A DNA stretch of 64,000 nt from assembly GCF_000720925.1 (NCBI RefSeq), contig NZ_JOEE01000001.1, positions 310,001 through 374,000 of the forward strand, in the 5' to 3' direction. Made by a program: the position numbers and the translations under genes. Below, piece after piece: positions 43,401 to 51,428 of the stretch. Below the pieces are notes generated by a model. It was not told where the DNA came from. It ran no database searches and saw only the letters and a list, made by a program, of their open reading frames with translations. The DNA comes from Phycicoccus jejuensis (GTDB lineage Bacteria; Actinomycetota; Actinomycetes; Actinomycetales; Dermatophilaceae). Each line of letters opens with the position of its first letter. Within the stretch, counting starts at the first letter, position 1.

Positions 43401-43643
43401 GTGAAGACCGCCCGCCCTCCCCGCTTCCTCCCGTTCATCCTCACGGGCGCGGTCCTCGGGTTCGTCCTGGGCGCCGCGGTCGCGGACTTCGGCTGGCTGG
43501 AGAACACCGACACGGTCCTCGCGCAGAAGCAGTACTCGGCCACGACCGCCGTCGGCTACCTCGGCGTCCTCGGCGCCTGCCTCTTCGCGCTCCTCGCCGC
43601 GCTCCTCGCGCTGGGCCTGGAGCGCCTCTCCCGCCGGGACTGA
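43401..43643 (+). CDS. Small two-helix membrane protein
   Basis: 80 aa, no known function. Two hydrophobic segments: FLPFILTGAVLGFVLGAAVA and YLGVLGACLFALLAALLALG, separated by a polar loop and ended by RLSRRD. Small proteins of this type precede purF in several actinobacteria. GTG start with GGGAGG upstream; 79 bp before purF. Confidence 0.78.
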   Translation: MKTARPPRFLPFILTGAVLGFVLGAAVADFGWLENTDTVLAQKQYSATTAVGYLGVLGACLFALLAALLALGLERLSRRD

Positions 43644-43722
43644 CCCCTCCGCGCCGGCCGCGCTCCCGTCCGGCGGCCGGACTCCCCCGGGGCTCGGCCC
43701 GCCGCGTGAGAGGATGGAGCAC

Positions 43723-45339
43723 GTGCCACGCGGAGACGGACGCCTCAGCCACGACCTCCTTCCCGGTGAGAAGGGGCCCCAGGACGCGTGCGGCGTGTTC
43801 GGGGTCTGGGCGCCGGGCGAGGAGGTCGCCAAGCTCGCCTACTACGGCCTGTACGCGCTGCAGCACCGCGGCCAGGAGTCGGCGGGCATCGCGACCTCGG
43901 ACGGCAGCCGCCTGCTCGTCTACAAGGACATGGGCCTGGTCTCGCAGGTGTTCGACGAGCGCTCGCTCGGGGCGCTGCGCGGTCACCTCGCCGTCGGCCA
44001 CTGCCGCTACTCGACGACCGGTGGCTCGACCTGGGAGAACGCCCAGCCGACCCTCGACGGGCACGCCGGCGGCACCGTCGCGCTCGCGCACAACGGCAAC
44101 CTCATCAACTCGGCCGAGCTGCGCGATGTCGTCGCCGGCCACCGCGTCGACGGCCAGCGCGGGGAGCTCGCCCGCGGCAACACGACCGACACCGCGCTCG
44201 TCACCGCGCTGCTGACCGCCGACCCCGACCGCACCGTCGAGGCCGCGGCGCTCGAGGTGCTGCCGATGCTGCGCGGCGCCTTCTGCCTCGTCTTCATGGA
44301 CGAGCACACGCTCTACGCGGCGCGCGACCCGCAGGGCATCCGGCCGCTCGTCATCGGCCGCCTCGAGCGCGGCTGGGTCGTGGCGTCCGAGACCGCGGCG
44401 CTCGACATCGTCGGCGCCTCCTTCGTCCGCGAGGTCGAGCCCGGTGAGCTCGTCGCCATCGACGAGGACGGCCTGCGCTCGCAGCGCTTCGCCGAGGCCG
44501 AGCCCAAGGGCTGCGTCTTCGAGTACGTCTACCTCGCCCGCCCGGACACGACGATCAACGGCCGCGGCGTGCACGAGTCGCGGGTCCAGATGGGCCGGCA
44601 GCTGGCGCGCGAGCACCCGGTCGAGGCCGACCTCGTCATGCCGACGCCGGAGTCCGGCACGCCCGCCGCCATCGGCTACGCGCAGGAGTCGGGCATCCCC
44701 TACGGCCAGGGCCTGGTCAAGAACTCCTACGTCGGGCGGACCTTCATCGCCCCGTCGCAGACCATCCGGCAGCTCGGCATCCGGCTCAAGCTCAACCCGC
44801 TGCGCGACGTCATCCGGGGCAAGCGGCTCGTCGTCGTCGACGACTCGATCGTCCGCGGCAACACGCAGCGCGCGCTCGTGCGGATGCTGCGCGAGGCCGG
44901 GGCCGCCGAGGTGCACGTGCGCATCTCGTCGCCGCCGGTGCGCTGGCCGTGCTTCTACGGCATCGACTTCGCGACCCGGGCCGAGCTCATCGCCACCGGC
45001 CTCGGGGTCGAGGAGGTGCGCAACTCCATCGGCGCCGACAGCCTCGGGTACATCTCGGAGGACGGGATGATCGGGGCGACCGAGCAGCCGCGCGAGCGCC
45101 TGTGCACGGCGTGCTTCTCGGGGCGGTACCCGGTGACGCTGCCCGAGGACGGCCGGCTCGGCAAGGGCGTGCTCGAGCTCGAGCTCCCCCTCGACGACGA
45201 CGGCGCCCCCGCGCAGCGGCAGCTGGGGGAGCGGCACCCGCACCGTCAGGCGCCCCTCGTCGACGTGCCGGTGCTCGACGTCGACGGGGTGCAGACCTCG
45301 GCCGGCGGTGGCGCCTCCGAGGCGGTCCTGCGCCCCTGA
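43723..45339 (+). CDS. purF: Amidophosphoribosyltransferase
   Basis: First committed step of purine synthesis (PRPP plus glutamine to phosphoribosylamine), about 538 aa. The N-terminal nucleophile Cys is residue 23 (PQDACGVFGVWAPG), so a propeptide of 22 residues must be cut off, as in the Fe-S type enzymes. CTACFSGRYP near the C-terminus supplies two of the cluster Cys residues. The PRPP loop is LVVVDDSIVRGNTQR. GTG at 43723 is preferred because GGAG sits 6 bp upstream; ATG at 43714 has no room for a ribosome site. purM, the usual next gene, is not downstream. Confidence 0.97.
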   Translation: MPRGDGRLSHDLLPGEKGPQDACGVFGVWAPGEEVAKLAYYGLYALQHRGQESAGIATSDGSRLLVYKDMGLVSQVFDERSLGALRGHLAVGHCRYSTTGGSTWENAQPTLDGHAGGTVALAHNGNLINSAELRDVVAGHRVDGQRGELARGNTTDTALVTALLTADPDRTVEAAALEVLPMLRGAFCLVFMDEHTLYAARDPQGIRPLVIGRLERGWVVASETAALDIVGASFVREVEPGELVAIDEDGLRSQRFAEAEPKGCVFEYVYLARPDTTINGRGVHESRVQMGRQLAREHPVEADLVMPTPESGTPAAIGYAQESGIPYGQGLVKNSYVGRTFIAPSQTIRQLGIRLKLNPLRDVIRGKRLVVVDDSIVRGNTQRALVRMLREAGAAEVHVRISSPPVRWPCFYGIDFATRAELIATGLGVEEVRNSIGADSLGYISEDGMIGATEQPRERLCTACFSGRYPVTLPEDGRLGKGVLELELPLDDDGAPAQRQLGERHPHRQAPLVDVPVLDVDGVQTSAGGGASEAVLRP

Positions 45340-45358
45340 CCCCGACGGTTCGCCGCGG

Positions 45359-45404
45359 TTCGAGGTATTGCGCTGCCGGCAGATGACGGTGGGATACCTC
45401 GACC
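45359..45404 (+). repeat. Family A palindrome, copy 2 (upstream border of the nuclease-like gene)
   Basis: Arms TCGAGGTAT (45360-45368) and ATACCTCGA (45394-45402) around a 25-nt centre containing GATGACGG. It starts 20 bp after the purF stop. Confidence 0.75.
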
Positions 45405-45474
45405 GATGCGGGCTGTCCACAGATTCGCCGGACTCACTGTCGCGTGCCGCCGTCGCCGCGAAAGGGTGGCGGCG

Positions 45475-46395
45475 ATGGGGGATCGACCGGTCGAGCGCCG
45501 ACGCCGCGCGGAGATGGCCGCCGAGGAGTACGGCGGCGTCATCTCGCGTGCCCTGCTGCGCGCCGCAGACGTCGACGACGCGATGGTGCGTCGTGAGGTG
45601 ATCGCCGACCGGTGGGCGGTGCACGGCGCCCGCACGGTCGCGATGACCCGTGGGCCCCTCGGCCCGCTGGCTCGGCGCTGGAGCGCCGTCTGGGAGGTCG
45701 GCGAGCGCATCGCGGTCGTCGACGGCGCCTCGGCCCTCCATCACGCTGGGATGGTCGGGTACGTCGACGAGCTCGTCCACGTGTCGGTGCCGCACACGGT
45801 GTCCGTGCGCCGGCGGGAGGGGATCGCCACCCGCAAGGTCGGGACGAGGCTGCCGTCCGACGCGGCGTTGCCCGGGCTCCCGCGGTCTCGTCCCGCGGTG
45901 GCGGCCGTGCGGGCGGCGCACTGGGCGCTGAGCGACCGCCAGGCCGCGCTGCTCCTCGTGCTCCCGGTCCAGCAGCGTCTGTGCACCGGGGCCCAGCTGC
46001 TGGAGGCTGTGGCGGAGGTCCGAGGGCGGAACCGACGAGCGTTCGTCGCTGCCGTCGCGGCGGACGTGGCGGGGGGCGCGCACAGCCTGGGTGAGCTGGA
46101 CGTCGTGGACGTGTGCCGGCGGCGCGGTCTGCCGCCACCCGACCGGCAGGTGGTCCGCAGGTTGCCCGACGGCCGCGTGTACCTCGACGTGCACTGGGAC
46201 CAGGCGCGGCTCGTCGTCGAGGTCGACGGAGCGGGTCACACCCGGGGGCTCGCACCCTCGGACGACGCGCTTCGGCAGAACGCCGTCGTCCTCGGGGATG
46301 ACCTCGTGCTGCGGGTGCCGGTCATCGGCTGGCGTCTGCAGCGGGATGCCTACCTCGACCAGATCGTCACGGCGTACGCGCAGCGCACCGCCTGA
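45475..46395 (+). CDS. AbiEi-like wHTH protein with DUF559 nuclease-like domain
   Basis: About 306 aa. The N-terminal part (GGVISRALLRAADVDDAMVR, DRWAVHGARTVAMTRGPL) resembles the winged-helix part of AbiEi-type antitoxins. The C-terminal 90 residues match DUF559, a Vsr/PD-(D/E)XK-like fold: VYLDVHWDQARLVVEVDGAG, then VVLGDDLVLRVPVIGW. The acidic pair and a following Lys-poor strand leave catalytic ability uncertain. The gene stands alone between two family A palindromes (45359 and 46401), 71 and 6 bp from its ends. ATG at 45475 is preceded by AAAGGG; ATG at 45406 is an alternative start that would begin 2 bp after the palindrome. Confidence 0.78.
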   Translation: MGDRPVERRRRAEMAAEEYGGVISRALLRAADVDDAMVRREVIADRWAVHGARTVAMTRGPLGPLARRWSAVWEVGERIAVVDGASALHHAGMVGYVDELVHVSVPHTVSVRRREGIATRKVGTRLPSDAALPGLPRSRPAVAAVRAAHWALSDRQAALLLVLPVQQRLCTGAQLLEAVAEVRGRNRRAFVAAVAADVAGGAHSLGELDVVDVCRRRGLPPPDRQVVRRLPDGRVYLDVHWDQARLVVEVDGAGHTRGLAPSDDALRQNAVVLGDDLVLRVPVIGWRLQRDAYLDQIVTAYAQRTA

Positions 46396-46400
46396 CGTGG

Positions 46401-46446
46401 TTCGAGGTATCCCACCGCGCTCTGACGCAGGCGGAATACCTCGAAC
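46401..46446 (+). repeat. Family A palindrome, copy 3 (downstream border of the nuclease-like gene)
   Basis: Perfect 10-bp arms TTCGAGGTAT (46401-46410) and ATACCTCGAA (46436-46445) around a centre with CTCTGACGC, the same off-centre CTGACG word as in the copy at 3827. Confidence 0.8.
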
Positions 46447-46457
46447 GGAGTGAGGCG

Positions 46458-47945
46458 TCAGGCGTCGGCGGCGACCTTGGCGTCGTCCTCGTCGGTGCGA
46501 CCGTGCAGCCGCGAGCGCTTGTACCCGTAGAAGAAGTAGATGCCGAAGCCGAGCAGCATCCAGATGAGGAACCGCAGCCACGTCTCCACCGACAGGTTGA
46601 GCATGAGGTAGATGCTGATGAGCGCCGCGAGGACCGGCAGCACGGGGTTGCCGGGGACCTTGAAGGCCCGCTGGAGGTCGGGACGGCGCTTGCGGAGCAC
46701 CGGCACGGCGAGCGAGACGAGCGCGAACGCCGACAGCGTGCCGATGTTGACCATCTCCTCGAGCTTGCCGATGGGCGTCAGCGAAGCGACGAGGGCGACG
46801 ACGGTGCCGATGGCGAGCGTCAGCCGCACGGGCGTGCCGGTGCGCGGGTTCGTGCGGCCGATCGAGGGCGGCAGCAGCCGGTCGCGGGACATCGCGAAGG
46901 TCACGCGGGTCGCACCGATGATCAGCGTCATGACGACGGTCATCAGGCCCGCGACGGCGCCGGCGGCGATCAGGGTCGCGTACCCCGGCTTCCCGACCGA
47001 CTCGAAGGCTGCGGCGAGCGCGGCGTCCGGGTTGATCTTGTCGTACTTGACCATCCCGGTGATGACGAGCGTCGTCGCGACGTAGAGGACGGTGCAGATG
47101 ACGAGCGAGGCGATGATGCCGATCGGCAGGTCGCGCTGCGGGTTCTTCGCCTCCTCGGCGGTCGTCGCGACGACGTCGAAGCCGATGTACGCGAAGAAGA
47201 CGATGGCCGCGCCGGAGACGATGCCGAGCACTCCGTACGTCGTCGGCTCGAGGCCGAAGAGCACCTGGATGAGCGGAGCCGTCAGGCCGCTCGTCTGCTC
47301 GCCCGCGGTGGCCGGCGGGACGAACGGCGAGTAGTTCGCGCTGTTGACGAACGCCAGGCCGGCGAAGATGACGAAGAGGACGATGAAGAGCTTGACCGCG
47401 ACGAGCACGAGGTTGACCCGCAGCGACTCCTTGATGCCGATCGCGATGAGCGCGGTGAGCAGCGCGACGAGCACGAACGCCGGCAGGTCGAAGTGCGAGC
47501 CGGGGGCGACGGCCTCGGGCACGGTCACGCCGAACTTGTCGAGCAGGAGCGTCGCGTACTGCGACCAGCCCTGGGCGACGACGCTCGCGCCGAGCATCAG
47601 CTCGAGCAGGAGGTCCCAGCCGATGATCCACGCGACGATCTCGCCGAGCGACGCGTACGAGAACGTGTACGCCGACCCGGACACCGGCACGGTGGAGGCG
47701 AACTCGGCGTAGCAGAGCGCCGCGAGCCCGCAGCAGACCGCGGCGAGGACGAACGAGATCGCGATGGACGGGCCCGCGTAGTCGGCGGCCGCGCGACCGG
47801 TCAGCGTGAAGATGCCGGCGCCGATGATGACGCCGATCCCGAAGACCGTGAGGTCGAGGGCGGACAGCTTCTTCTTGAGCTGGAACTCCGGGTCCTCGGT
47901 CTCCTTGATCGACTCCTCGATCGTCTTGGTCCGCATGACGCCCAT
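46458..47945 (-). CDS. APC superfamily amino-acid permease (cationic type)
   Basis: Inner-membrane transporter of 495 aa with about 12-13 helices. N-terminal LKKKLSALDLTVFGIGVIIG and GAGIFTLTGRAAADYAGPS give the APC substrate motif in helix 1; GFDVVATTAEEAKNPQRDLP is the CAT-type loop. Cationic amino acids are likely but not certain. Faces the nuclease-like gene and lies at the head of a string of minus-strand genes. Confidence 0.92.
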   Translation of the reverse strand: MGVMRTKTIEESIKETEDPEFQLKKKLSALDLTVFGIGVIIGAGIFTLTGRAAADYAGPSIAISFVLAAVCCGLAALCYAEFASTVPVSGSAYTFSYASLGEIVAWIIGWDLLLELMLGASVVAQGWSQYATLLLDKFGVTVPEAVAPGSHFDLPAFVLVALLTALIAIGIKESLRVNLVLVAVKLFIVLFVIFAGLAFVNSANYSPFVPPATAGEQTSGLTAPLIQVLFGLEPTTYGVLGIVSGAAIVFFAYIGFDVVATTAEEAKNPQRDLPIGIIASLVICTVLYVATTLVITGMVKYDKINPDAALAAAFESVGKPGYATLIAAGAVAGLMTVVMTLIIGATRVTFAMSRDRLLPPSIGRTNPRTGTPVRLTLAIGTVVALVASLTPIGKLEEMVNIGTLSAFALVSLAVPVLRKRRPDLQRAFKVPGNPVLPVLAALISIYLMLNLSVETWLRFLIWMLLGFGIYFFYGYKRSRLHGRTDEDDAKVAADA

Positions 47946-48018
47946 GACACGCTCCCGTCGTCGGTGCTCTCGGCAGCCGAGACGCTAGCGGACACCGAAC
48001 CCCCTGCGGGGGTTGCGG

Positions 48019-49017
48019 TCAGGGTCGCTCGTCGACCCACTCCCGCGGCGGGTAGAGCGGGATGGCGCGCGCGTGGTCGTCGTCGGTCCCGCGGGCCCCG
48101 CGTGCCGGCGCGGCGTCCTGGTCGAAGGGCGCGTCGTCGGCGTGGGTACCGGTGCGCACCACCGGGATCTCGCCGGTGTCGCCGAGCGAGCGCGGCGCGA
48201 GGTTGGAGCTGCGGTACCAGGACTCCGGCGCGCGGGTCGTCCCGCTCGTGGGCATCGACGGGTAGCCGGGGTCGGTGACCGAGACCCCGCCACCGGGGAC
48301 GCTGGGGTCCGTGCCGCGCGGGCCGCGGCCACGCGGCGGGCCACCGCCGCCGTCGTCGGGCCCGTCCGAGCCGTCGGGCCCGTCTGGTCCGTCATCGCGG
48401 CGGCGCGGACGCCGGGGCAGCTTCGGCCACGACCGCCCTGTGCCGGAACGGCGTTCGCGCGGCTTCTCACCGAAGATCTCGGAGTTGAGGGCGGCGTTGA
48501 CGTGGTCGGGCTCGGGGATGAAGGTCAGCTCGCGCAGGCCCTGCTCCTGGCCGGCGCTCTCGATGATGATCGTGCCGAACCCGAGCAGCTCACCGACGAG
48601 CGGTCGCCGGTAGGTCATGTCGGTGACCTTGGTGAGCCGCATCATCGGCACGCTGACGTCGAGGACGCCCTCGTGACGCAGGATGCGCTTGTTCGTCACG
48701 ACGATCCAGCGGTAGCGCCGCTGCAGCTCGGCCCAGCCGAGCCGGGCCAGGCCGACGAGCAGGACGATGCCGGTCAGCCGCAGCAGGGGCTCGGCCACGT
48801 GCAGCCCGGCGTCGAACCACAGGTAGACGACGAGCGCGGCCGCGGGCCAGAGCGCCTGGCGCAGGAGGACCGCCGGGTGCTGGCGGGTGCGGATGACGAT
48901 GCGCTCACCCTGCGCGAGCTGCCGCTCGAGGCTGCGGGCCACCCGCCGGGGCATCGCCTCGAGGTCGACCTCGACGCTGTCCGGGGTCCCGTCCGTGACG
49001 GAGTGGGCCCGGCGCAC
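48019..49017 (-). CDS. Bacterial PH-domain membrane protein with disordered tail
   Basis: 332 aa. Two hydrophobic segments (residues 52-90) precede a bPH2/DUF304 domain: RWIVVTNKRILRHEGVLDVS, VPMMRLTKVTDMTYRRPLVG and GFGTIIIESAGQEQGL. Residues 185-332 are a low-complexity, Asp/Gly/Pro-rich tail (DDGPDGPDGSDGPDDGGGG) with no fold signal. Function unknown; the PH part may bind membranes or protein partners. GTG at 49017 or 48999. Three bp after the small membrane gene on the same strand. Confidence 0.85.
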   Translation of the reverse strand: MRRAHSVTDGTPDSVEVDLEAMPRRVARSLERQLAQGERIVIRTRQHPAVLLRQALWPAAALVVYLWFDAGLHVAEPLLRLTGIVLLVGLARLGWAELQRRYRWIVVTNKRILRHEGVLDVSVPMMRLTKVTDMTYRRPLVGELLGFGTIIIESAGQEQGLRELTFIPEPDHVNAALNSEIFGEKPRERRSGTGRSWPKLPRRPRRRDDGPDGPDGSDGPDDGGGGPPRGRGPRGTDPSVPGGGVSVTDPGYPSMPTSGTTRAPESWYRSSNLAPRSLGDTGEIPVVRTGTHADDAPFDQDAAPARGARGTDDDHARAIPLYPPREWVDERP

Positions 49018-49020
49018 GGG

Positions 49021-49188
49021 TCAGCCGTTCAGCAGGCTGTCGAAGAAGCGCCCGATGTTGCTCACGCCGTTGGAGACGACGTCCCAGGCCGAGCCGAAGA
49101 TGCTCGCGGCGGAGTCGGGCGAGGTGAGGATCGCGTACAGGAGGAAGACGACGACGAGCCACATCACGATCTTCTTGACCGGGGGCAT
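49021..49188 (-). CDS. Small single-helix membrane protein
   Basis: 55 aa: KKIVMWLVVVFLLYAILTSP forms one membrane segment, followed by a short amphipathic part (FGSAWDVVSNGVSNIGRFF). ATG at 49188 with AGGAGGAT 7 bp upstream is a good ribosome site, so it is likely real. Upstream partner of the PH-domain gene in a two-gene unit; function unknown. Confidence 0.72.
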   Translation of the reverse strand: MPPVKKIVMWLVVVFLLYAILTSPDSAASIFGSAWDVVSNGVSNIGRFFDSLLNG

Positions 49189-49282
49189 GGCGTGGATCCT
49201 CCTGCGTGCGGGCGCGGCGTGGGGCACGCCTCGCCGATGATCGTCCCAGATGTGACGGGTGTGACGAACGAGGTGGCTGGGA

Positions 49283-49301
49283 CCGGGCGTGTCGCGCCCG
49301 G
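49283..49301 (-). terminator. Hairpin downstream of upp
   Basis: Seven-base-pair stem CCGGGCG / CGCCCGG with a 5-nt loop, 18 bp past the upp stop on the minus strand. Confidence 0.5.
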
Positions 49302-49319
49302 CCCCGACCGGGGCGCGGG

Positions 49320-49961
49320 CTACTGCGCGACGCCGTAGAGGCGGTCACCCGCGTCGCCGAGGCCCGGCACGATGTAGCCGACCTCGTTGAGCTTCTCGTC
49401 GATGGCACCGGTGACGAGGGTGACCGGCGCGCTGAGGTCGGCGACCGACTCCTCGAGGTGCGCGATCCCCTCGGGGGCTGCGAGCAGGGTGACCGCGGTG
49501 ATGTCGTCGGCGCCGCGCTCGACGAGGTAGCGGATGGCGTCGGCCATCGAGCCACCCGTCGCGAGCATCGGGTCGAGGACGTAGACCTGGCGGCCGGAGA
49601 GGTCGTCGGGCAGGCGGTTGGCGTACGTGACGGCCTCGAGGGTCTCCTCGTCGCGCTGCATCCCGAGGAAGCCGACCTCGGCGCTCGGCAGCAGCCGGAC
49701 CATGCCCTCGAGCATCCCGAGCCCGGCGCGCAGGATCGGGACGATGAGCGGCTTGGGGTTGGAGAGCTTGATGCCCGTCGTGGGCGCGACCGGCGTCTCG
49801 ATCTCGAACGGCTCCACGCGGACCTCGCGCGTCGCCTCGTAGGCGAGGAGGGTCATCAGCTCCTCGGCGAGGCGGCGGAAGGTCGGCGAGTCCGTCCGCT
49901 TGTCCCGGAGGTAGGTCAGCTTGTGGGCGATGAGCCGGTGGTCCGGGTTGATCACGCGCAT
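49320..49961 (-). CDS. upp: Uracil phosphoribosyltransferase
   Basis: Pyrimidine salvage enzyme (uracil plus PRPP to UMP), 213 aa, full length. [19 protein letters not shown] at the start, [15 protein letters not shown], the PRPP motif [13 protein letters not shown] and the uracil-binding end [16 protein letters not shown] are all present. Starts 16 bp from the divergent tadA gene, a conserved actinobacterial pairing. Confidence 0.97.
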   Translation of the reverse strand: MRVINPDHRLIAHKLTYLRDKRTDSPTFRRLAEELMTLLAYEATREVRVEPFEIETPVAPTTGIKLSNPKPLIVPILRAGLGMLEGMVRLLPSAEVGFLGMQRDEETLEAVTYANRLPDDLSGRQVYVLDPMLATGGSMADAIRYLVERGADDITAVTLLAAPEGIAHLEESVADLSAPVTLVTGAIDEKLNEVGYIVPGLGDAGDRLYGVAQ

Positions 49962-49977
49962 GGGTGAAACTTAGCGC

Positions 49978-50463
49978 GTGCCGACTCCACCCGACCCCGC
50001 CGCCGAGGCGTGGATGCGCCGGGCGCTGGCCCTCGCCGGGCGCGCCGCGGCCGCCGGTGACGTGCCCGTCGGGGCGGTCGTCGTCGACCCCGCCGGCGTC
50101 GTCGTCGGCGAGGGGTTCAACGTCCGCGAGGCCGAGGGCGACCCCACCGGGCACGCCGAGGTGGTCGCGCTGCGGGCCGCGGCGCGGGCCCTCGGCACCT
50201 GGCGGCTCGAGGGCTGCCGGCTCGTCGTGACGATGGAGCCCTGCCCGATGTGCGCCGGGGCGCTCGTCCTCGCCCGCGTGGCGCAGGTCGTCCTCGGGGC
50301 GTGGGACCCCAAGCTCGGGGCGTGCGGGTCGGTGTGGGACGTGCCGCGGGACCGGCGGGTGACGCACCGGGTCGAGGTCGTCGGCGGGGTACTCGAGGAG
50401 GACTGCGGGGCGGTCGTGCGCGACTTCTTCGCGGGGCACCGAGGGGCGTCGTCGGGCGCCTGA
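49978..50463 (+). CDS. tadA: tRNA adenosine-34 deaminase
   Basis: Zinc deaminase that converts A34 to inosine in tRNA-Arg(ACG), 161 aa. Zinc and proton-shuttle motif GHAEVVALRAA and the second zinc motif MEPCPMCAGALVLARV are intact, as is GACGSVWDVPRDRRVTHRV typical of TadA rather than of other CDA-fold enzymes. GTG start. Confidence 0.95.
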   Translation: MPTPPDPAAEAWMRRALALAGRAAAAGDVPVGAVVVDPAGVVVGEGFNVREAEGDPTGHAEVVALRAAARALGTWRLEGCRLVVTMEPCPMCAGALVLARVAQVVLGAWDPKLGACGSVWDVPRDRRVTHRVEVVGGVLEEDCGAVVRDFFAGHRGASSGA

Positions 50464-50491
50464 CCAGTTCGTCTGCACCGTGTCGAAACTC

Positions 50492-50518
50492 TGTCGAACG
50501 TTCCTGCTAGGTTCGACA
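50492..50518. promoter_or_regulatory. Inverted repeat in the glsB-like promoter region
   Basis: TGTCGAAC (50492-50499) and GTTCGACA (50511-50518) form perfect 8-bp arms with an 11-bp spacer, 51 bp before the membrane-protein gene. TAGGTT (50508-50513) within it could be a -10 box. Likely a repressor or stress-regulator site. Confidence 0.4.
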
Positions 50519-50568
50519 ACGAACGGCTCCGACCGGGGCTGTGCACGTGTGAACGAAAGGGCCACCCC

Positions 50569-50823
50569 ATGGGCATCATCGGCTGGATCATCATCGGCGG
50601 TCTCGCCGGCTGGGTCGCGAGCAAGATCATGAACACCGACGCGCAGCAGGGCATCATCCTCAACATCGTCGTCGGCATCATCGGCGCCCTCATCGGCGGC
50701 TTCCTCCTCGGCGCGTTCGGCGTCGACACCGACGGCAGCGGCATCATCGTCAGCTTCATCACCGCGCTCATCGGCGCGTGCATCCTCCTGTTCGCCGTCA
50801 AGGCCGTCACCAAGCGGGCCTGA
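50569..50823 (+). CDS. GlsB/YeaQ/YmgE family stress membrane protein
   Basis: 84 aa, three hydrophobic Gly-rich segments starting GIIGWIIIGGLAGWVASKIM, then GIILNIVVGIIGALIGGFLL and IVSFITALIGACILLFAVKA. Family members are transglycosylase-associated proteins induced by general or cell-envelope stress; the biochemical role is unknown. A strong GAAAGGG ribosome site precedes the ATG. Followed by a strong terminator. Confidence 0.92.
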   Translation: MGIIGWIIIGGLAGWVASKIMNTDAQQGIILNIVVGIIGALIGGFLLGAFGVDTDGSGIIVSFITALIGACILLFAVKAVTKRA

Positions 50824-50854
50824 CCCGGCTCGGCCGGACCCTCCGGCCGCCTGT

Positions 50855-50895
50855 CCACGACGCCGCCCCCACCCTCCGCGGGGGCGGCGTCGTGG
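50855..50895 (+). terminator. Perfect 16-bp terminator after the GlsB-like gene
   Basis: CCACGACGCCGCCCCC (50855-50870) pairs exactly with 50880-50895 around a 9-nt loop, 31 bp after the stop codon. Confidence 0.88.
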
Positions 50896-50948
50896 CGTCC
50901 CCGGCCCCGATTTCCGGCCGGTCCCGGGGCTCGGGTAGCCTCTCCGGC

Positions 50949-51038
50949 GGTGGCGTGTCCGAGCGGCCTAAGGAGCACGCCTCGAAAGCGTGTGAGGGTT
51001 TACGCCCTCCGTGGGTTCAAATCCCACCGCCACCGCCA
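50949..51038 (+). tRNA. tRNA-Ser (anticodon CGA)
   Basis: Class II tRNA with acceptor stem GGTGGCG / CGCCACC, anticodon stem CACGC-GCGTG with loop CTCGAAA (anticodon CGA, reads UCG), a long variable arm GAGGGTTTACGCCCTC typical of Ser, and T arm GTGGG-TTCAAAT-CCCAC. Discriminator G at 51035; CCA is encoded at 51036-51038. Confidence 0.96.
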
Positions 51039-51044
51039 GCACCG

Positions 51045-51075
51045 GGACCCCCGGGCGCACCGCGCCCGGGGGTCC
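51045..51075 (+). terminator. Terminator after tRNA-Ser
   Basis: Perfect 13-bp stem GGACCCCCGGGCG / CGCCCGGGGGTCC with a 5-nt loop, 7 bp past the CCA end. Confidence 0.88.
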
Positions 51076-51094
51076 TCGCGTCTCGCGGCCCGGG

Positions 51095-51372
51095 GCGCGC
51101 GTGGCGTGCCGGGGTGGTCCTGCTGAGCCGGGCGGTCTCGCCGTGCCGGGGTGATGCTGCGGTGCCGAGGTGGTCCCGCCCGGCCGCGGTCCCCTCGCCG
51201 TGCCGTGCCGTCCTGCCGCCCCGGCACGACGAGGTCACCCCGGTAAGGCGAGGTCACCCCGACCCCGCACCGGGACCGTGCGCCGCGGAAGGGAAACCTT
51301 GCGTGGGACAAGGGAAACCTTGCCGGATGGAAGGGAAACCTTCCGTAGCGAGAGGATCCCGGGAGGACCCAC
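51095..51372. repeat. Family E element, copy 2
   Basis: Non-coding block between tRNA-Ser and the second DedA gene. Three exact AAGGGAAACCTT units begin at 51289, 51310 and 51331, so the spacing is exactly 21 bp. The left part has repeated GTGCCGnGGTG words (51104, 51140, 51161 region) and two GCGAGGTCACCCC-like words, resembling the interior of the copy at 17132. The left inverted arm is absent. The end AAACCTTCCGTAGCG matches the right arm of copy 1. Confidence 0.72.
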
Positions 51373-51428
51373 CTCCACAGCGGAGACACAGCCGACTCCC
51401 GGCCCGCGTGCCGGCTGCGCGGTGGATG

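Noticed and set aside
50492..50518. LexA/SOS box
   Set aside because: The TCGAAC and GTTCGA halves are present, but the spacer is 11 bp instead of 4 bp.
51289..51342. CRISPR-like array
   Set aside because: Three 12-bp units with 9-bp gaps are far too short for repeats and spacers, the units are hairpins, and no cas gene is present.
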